DNA from: Robiginitalea sp. | GTDB taxonomy: Bacteria; Bacteroidota; Bacteroidia; Flavobacteriales; Flavobacteriaceae | Assembly (NCBI GenBank): GCA_024642005.1 | Contig: JAHECA010000026.1 | Span: forward strand, 1 to 47,605 | Direction: 5' to 3' | Length of the DNA stretch: 47,605 nt | In this document: positions 44,181 to 47,605 of the stretch, in pieces | Layout: each line of letters starts with the position of its first letter | Numbering within the stretch: the first letter of the stretch is position 1 | Program-made: the position numbers and the translations under genes | Notes under the pieces: model-generated | What the model saw: only the letters and a program-made list of their open reading frames with translations | Databases searched by the model: none | Told to the model about the DNA's origin: nothing

Positions 44181-45107
44181 GTGAAAAAATCGATATTCTT
44201 GCTGCTGCTTGCCCTGGTCGCCCTGACAGGCTGCAAAAATGCCCAAACCGAGGCAAACCGCGCTGAAGAACGGGCCGCAAAACCGGTGGTTTATGTTTCC
44301 AACTATCCGCTACTCTATTTCGCCTCCCGGATTGCGGGGCCATCTATCGAACTTCATTTCCCGGGAGCGGTAGCCCCCGATCCTGCCGACTGGAACCCTC
44401 CGGCAGATACTGTGGCAGCCATGCAGCAAGCCGACCTGATCCTGCTAAGCGGTGCCGGGTTCGAATCCTGGCTCATGAACGTAACCCTGCCCGAAAGCCT
44501 GCTCGTAGACACGTCCGAACCCTATGCGAGCCGCCTGCTTCCCGGCGAAGAAAGCTTCACCCACAGCCATGGGGCGGAAGGGGAGCACGCCCATGTGGGC
44601 ACTGCCCGTAACACCTGGCTGGATTTTTCCCTGGCATTGGAACAGGCCGGAGCGGTAAAAAAAGTCCTGACCAGCGTCCAGCCTGACCAAAAGGATACGT
44701 TTGAAACCAACTACCAGGCACTGGCCGCTGACCTGAAGGATCTCGAGGAAGCCTACCGGCAGTTCGCCACGGGCGCTTCCAGCTTGCCCTTGGCTTATTC
44801 ACACCCGCTGTACGCCTATTACCAGCATGCATACGGGTTACAGGGGCCGAGCCTGCACTGGGAGCCTGACGCCCCGCTCGATGATGACATGCTGCACGAG
44901 ATCGCACATCTGAAGGAAGATATGGGTATCCGGTACCTGGTCTGGGAACGTACCCCCCTGGAAACGTCGGTCCAAAAATTGGCGGAACAGGGAATCACCT
45001 CCCTGGTTGTCGAAGTCATGGCGGGCCTGCCTGAATCCGGAGATTTTCTGGACGGGATGCGCCGGAACCTCGATGCGCTTCGCCAGGCAGGGGCACAACA
45101 ACCCTGA
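44181..45107 (+). CDS. ZnuA/TroA-like metal-binding lipoprotein with His-rich loop
   Basis: 308 aa, start GTG. Lipobox LALVALTGC (Cys18). Cluster A-I (ZnuA/TroA) fold: YVSNYPLLYFASRIAG, QADLILLSGAGFESWL, a His-rich loop HSHGAEGEHAH (~128-138) typical of zinc binders, and TWLDFSLALEQAG. Late on, YSHPLYAYYQ and LVVEVMAG match the second lobe. It begins 7 bp after the FtsX-like permease. No ZnuB/ZnuC is near, so it is likely a metal (Zn, Mn or Ni) receptor or chaperone working with the HupE-like protein or the FtsX-type transporter. Confidence 0.86.
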   Translation: MKKSIFLLLLALVALTGCKNAQTEANRAEERAAKPVVYVSNYPLLYFASRIAGPSIELHFPGAVAPDPADWNPPADTVAAMQQADLILLSGAGFESWLMNVTLPESLLVDTSEPYASRLLPGEESFTHSHGAEGEHAHVGTARNTWLDFSLALEQAGAVKKVLTSVQPDQKDTFETNYQALAADLKDLEEAYRQFATGASSLPLAYSHPLYAYYQHAYGLQGPSLHWEPDAPLDDDMLHEIAHLKEDMGIRYLVWERTPLETSVQKLAEQGITSLVVEVMAGLPESGDFLDGMRRNLDALRQAGAQQP

Positions 45108-45181
45108 TTACATGTAAATTGGCCTCCATGCCGTCAAGCCATCCGCAGGCCTGGACAATTCAGGATGAAACCCCCAGCCTA

Positions 45182-45216
45182 TTGGATTCAAAAACTTTAT
45201 TTATTTGTAACTTAAG
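45182..45216 (+). promoter_or_regulatory. Possible promoter of the DUF3604 gene
   Basis: TTGG at 45182-45185 and TAACTTAAG at 45208-45216, 22 bp apart. It is a weak -33/-7 pair in an AT-rich stretch within the 130-bp gap after the metal-binding lipoprotein gene. Confidence 0.3.
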
Positions 45217-45237
45217 GGAATATATAAACCACCTGAA

Positions 45238-47166
45238 ATGAAACTCCAACTTTTAACGGGAATGGCTTTGCTTCTGGTCTTTTCATTACCGCTCCAGAGC
45301 CATTCGCAAATCCATCCGACCAAGGAATCCCTGTCGGGGCTCTACCCGGGCAAAGCCTATTCGCCCTATGCTTCAAGAAGTTTTCCAGATAAGGTTTACT
45401 GGGGTGATACCCACCTGCACACCCGGCTTTCGGCAGATGCCGGCCTTTTCGGCAATACTTTGGGGCTTGAGGAGGCCTACCGATTTGCGCGGGGCGAGGA
45501 GGTTACCGCAGCCTCCAATCAGCCCGTACGACTTGCCCGGCCCCTTGACTGGCTGGTGATCGCTGACCATTCCGACGCCATGGGATTTGCAGAGGATATC
45601 GCCAGGGGTGCCCCAAACATAATTGCTTATCCTGAAGGAAAGCGCTGGTATGAGGGATTGCAGGCAGGAGGACAGGAATCTGCCGATGCAGCCCTGGACC
45701 TTATCACCACCTTCGCGCAGGGAAAAATGCCCGTGGCGCTCATGGCGGAATATTCCCCAGGCGCAAAAATCTACAGTTCCGTATGGGAACGGGTGGTCAA
45801 TGCCGCTGAGAAATACAACGATCCCGGCAAATTCACCACCATTATCGGATTTGAGTGGACTTCCCTGGTCAAAGGAAACAACCTCCATCGCAACGTATTG
45901 CTCAGGGATGGCTCAAACCGGGCGCTGCAGGTATTGCCCATGGTTACCCAACCTCCCGTTGGCTCGACAGACCCCATGGAGCTGTACAAATGGCTTGAAA
46001 CTTACGAATCCAAAACCGGGGGTTCTGCCCTGGCCATTGCCCACAACGGAAATCTATCCAACGGGCTCATGTTTCCGCTGGATGCAGAATATACAGGGCG
46101 CAAGGTGGATGCCTCCTACGTCAAGCTTCGCAATAAATGGGAGCCCCTTTATGAATGGACGCAGATCAAAGGGGATGGGGAGGCACATCCGTTCCTCTCC
46201 CCTGACGATGAATTTGCCGACTATGAGACCTGGGATGCGGGGAACCTGGACCTTTCCGAAGCCAAAACCAAGGACATGCTCGCAAGGGAATACGCACGGG
46301 AAGCCCTGAAAAACGGCATGATGCTGGAAACCAAATTCGGAACAAACCCCTACAAGTTCGGGGCTGTGGGCTCCACCGACGCCCATACGTCCCTGTCAGC
46401 AGTAGAGGAAGACAACTTTTTCGGAAAGGCGACCAATGCCGAACCCTCCCCAAAACGCATGCAGCATCCGTTCACCAAAACCGACAAGGGGGCCTTTGAA
46501 GGATACCAACTCACAGCCTCCGGGTATACCGGCGTCTGGGCACGCGAAAATAGCCGCGAAGCCATCTGGGATGCCATGTCGCGCAAAGAGGTTTACGCCA
46601 CCACCGGACCCAGGATGATCGTCCGTTTTTTCGGGGGTTGGGACTATGCTGAAAATGATCTCAAAAGCCGTGCTCCCGCCTTCCTGGGCTATGAAAAAGG
46701 GGTTCCAATGGGAAGCGACCTGCGTGCCCGTGCCGGAAGCAAGGCGCCCACCTTTATGGTCTATGCACTGCGGGACCCCATAGGGGCAAACCTCGACCGG
46801 ATTCAGATTGTAAAAGGATGGCTGGATGCCGATGGCAACACCCATGAAAAGAGCTATAATGTGACCTGGTCGGGCGATCGGAAGGCAGACAGGAATGGCA
46901 AAATTCCCGCCGTTGGCAATACGGTAGACCTTAAAAATGCCACATGGTACAATACCATTGGCGCCTCTGAATTGGGAACGGTCTGGACCGATCCCGATTT
47001 TAATCCTGCGCAAAAGGCATTTTACTACGCCCGGGTCCTCGAGATACCAACCCCCAGATGGATCGTTTACGATGCCTTCCGCTTCGGGATCGAGATTCCG
47101 AAAGGAGCCAAAACCACAGGGCAGGAACGGGCATATACCAGTCCTATCTGGTATAATCCGAATTAG
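45238..47166 (+). CDS. DUF3604 family protein (PHP-like, secreted)
   Basis: 642 aa. Signal peptide (~1-24, [19 protein letters not shown]). The core has a PHP-like metal motif [15 protein letters not shown] (~59-73), [14 protein letters not shown], a middle [23 protein letters not shown], and [13 protein letters not shown], all matching DUF3604. The His/Asp set suggests a metal-dependent hydrolase outside the cytoplasm; the substrate is not known. DUF3604 genes are known to me as frequent neighbours of HupE/UreJ-like and PpiC genes, as in this operon. A 130-bp gap may hold a promoter of its own. Confidence 0.9.
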   Translation: MKLQLLTGMALLLVFSLPLQSHSQIHPTKESLSGLYPGKAYSPYASRSFPDKVYWGDTHLHTRLSADAGLFGNTLGLEEAYRFARGEEVTAASNQPVRLARPLDWLVIADHSDAMGFAEDIARGAPNIIAYPEGKRWYEGLQAGGQESADAALDLITTFAQGKMPVALMAEYSPGAKIYSSVWERVVNAAEKYNDPGKFTTIIGFEWTSLVKGNNLHRNVLLRDGSNRALQVLPMVTQPPVGSTDPMELYKWLETYESKTGGSALAIAHNGNLSNGLMFPLDAEYTGRKVDASYVKLRNKWEPLYEWTQIKGDGEAHPFLSPDDEFADYETWDAGNLDLSEAKTKDMLAREYAREALKNGMMLETKFGTNPYKFGAVGSTDAHTSLSAVEEDNFFGKATNAEPSPKRMQHPFTKTDKGAFEGYQLTASGYTGVWARENSREAIWDAMSRKEVYATTGPRMIVRFFGGWDYAENDLKSRAPAFLGYEKGVPMGSDLRARAGSKAPTFMVYALRDPIGANLDRIQIVKGWLDADGNTHEKSYNVTWSGDRKADRNGKIPAVGNTVDLKNATWYNTIGASELGTVWTDPDFNPAQKAFYYARVLEIPTPRWIVYDAFRFGIEIPKGAKTTGQERAYTSPIWYNPN

Positions 47167-47239
47167 GGCCCACCGACTGCCAACTCAGGATTGCGCCCGC
47201 GACGTTAGCCCGGAAGGGTAAGTTGCCCGAGAAGAAAGG

Positions 47240-47270
47240 AAGCCAGGCAAAATCGCCTGGCTTTTCTTTT
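47240..47270 (+). terminator. Terminator after DUF3604 gene
   Basis: AAGCCAGGC (47240-47248) pairs with GCCTGGCTT (47255-47263), loop AAAATC, followed by TTCTTTT. Confidence 0.85.
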
Positions 47271-47318
47271 GCTTTTCATTTCAGCTTTCAAAAGCAAGCT
47301 TTTGCACTGATAAACCCA

Positions 47319-47346
47319 GGATTACCGCCCTGACGGTCGGTGATCC
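47319..47346. repeat. GGATTAC...GTGATCC palindromic repeat, copy 4
   Basis: GGATTACC and GGTGATCC arms flank GCCCTGACGGTC. It is followed by TGTAAGGGGG. Confidence 0.55.
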
Positions 47347-47401
47347 TGTAAGGGGGGAACTAAATCTAAACCCTGAGCAGCGTAGGGCGCTGATGAAACC
47401 A

Positions 47402-47439
47402 GGATTACCTCTCCCGATAGTTATCGGGATCGGTGATCC
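47402..47439. repeat. GGATTAC...GTGATCC palindromic repeat, copy 5
   Basis: GGATTACC and GGTGATCC arms enclose a second palindrome CCCGATAGTTATCGGG. It is followed by TGTAAGGGAG as in copy 4. Confidence 0.55.
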
Positions 47440-47548
47440 TGTAAGGGAGCGTTGCTCGAGAAAAGCCAGCGCCAAGCCAAAGGCTTGGCCGCTTTCTGCG
47501 CTTCCAGATGCTTTCAAAAACAAGCTTTTGACGCCTTCTGGAAACGCG

Positions 47549-47576
47549 AAAGCCAGACATTTTCATGTCTGGCTTT
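47549..47576 (-). terminator. Terminator of tRNA-Pro
   Basis: AAAGCCAGACAT (47549-47560) and ATGTCTGGCTTT (47565-47576) form a 12-bp stem with a 4-nt loop that reads GAAA on the minus strand. It lies just beyond the tRNA 3' end. Confidence 0.7.
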
Positions 47577-47582
47577 TCTCGG

Positions 47583-47605
47583 TCGGGGTGGCAGGATTCG
47601 AACCT
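47583..47605 (-). tRNA. tRNA-Pro, 3' part, cut by window edge
   Basis: The minus strand shows AGG-TTCGAAT-CCTGC (T arm), then CACCCCG (acceptor) and discriminator A. The CACCCCG-A end is typical of bacterial tRNA-Pro. The anticodon lies outside the window, so identity rests on the acceptor stem. Confidence 0.75.

Larger units (their letters stand above)
47167..47582. other. Repeat-rich region before tRNA-Pro
   Basis: No gene seen. It holds the DUF3604 terminator, two GGATTACC...GGTGATCC palindromes, a CCCGATAGTTATCGGG palindrome inside the second, two copies of CAAAA(G/A)CAAGCTTTTG (47288-47303 and about 47515-47530), and the tRNA terminator. The same elements occur near tRNA-Arg. Confidence 0.55.

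Noticed and set aside
47288-47530. Possible CRISPR-like array from repeated units near the right edge
   Set aside because: Only two copies of each unit, palindromic with unequal spacing, and no cas genes nearby.

Overview
The window looks like chromosomal DNA from a GC-rich marine member of the Flavobacteriaceae (Bacteroidota), perhaps close to Robiginitalea. The evidence is: promoters of the Bacteroidota type (a -7 element TAnnTTTG, with few Shine-Dalgarno sites), a TonB-dependent receptor with a carboxypeptidase-regulatory-like N-terminus, lipoproteins, GH172 and DUF5009 proteins, and the mix of families. The genus is a guess. I see no phage, insertion sequence or CRISPR array. Two tRNA genes (Arg-UCU near the left, Pro cut by the right edge) lie beside repeat-rich intergenic DNA.

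Layout. 0.6-2.5 kb: a class III nucleotide cyclase fused to a FlgO/TolB-like domain and TPRs. 2.5-3.1 kb: interspersed palindromic repeats and tRNA-Arg. 3.2-8.6 kb: an acetate uptake and activation locus (CBS-DUF294 protein, acetyl-CoA synthetase, ActP-like symporter with its small DUF4212 subunit). 9-23.6 kb: a stress island (universal stress protein, archease-RtcB-LOG, ExoIII, two triple-BON proteins, two TlpA-like thioredoxins, sugar isomerase-like protein, M50-CBS protease, alpha/beta hydrolase plus phosphoribosyltransferase, methyltransferase, dodecin, baeRF-type protein, lipoprotein). 23.8-31.5 kb: a leftward secreted-carbohydrate cluster (PhyH oxygenase, DUF5009 membrane acyltransferase, SUMF1-like fusion, GH172/DUF2961, NTF2-like). 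31.7-35 kb: TonB receptor and a DUF4382-like lipoprotein. 35.1-39.1 kb: an AraC-FlgO-TPR regulator divergent from an ankyrin lipoprotein and an acyltransferase. 39.3-47.2 kb: a rightward operon of parvulin-type isomerase, HupE/UreJ-like membrane protein, LolD-type ATPase, FtsX-type permease, ZnuA-like metal-binding lipoprotein and DUF3604 protein.

The main discovery is regulatory. Seven FNR/DNR-type palindromes (TGAY-N4-RTCA) lie between 9.9 and 23.7 kb. Seven promoters served by six of them carry a Bacteroidota -7 element whose first T is exactly 29.5 bp from the palindrome centre, on the strand that reads into the adjacent gene. This would put an activator at about -41. The set joins RNA repair (RtcB/archease), a release-factor-like protein, dodecin, Usp, BON proteins, an alpha/beta hydrolase-phosphoribosyltransferase pair and a lipoprotein into one probable redox or oxygen-limitation regulon. 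One such promoter has no gene downstream and may drive a small RNA. The regulator itself is not in the window. A second candidate for a poorly described system is the 39.3-47.2 kb operon, which pairs a His-rich metal-binding lipoprotein with an FtsX-type rather than ZnuB-type permease.
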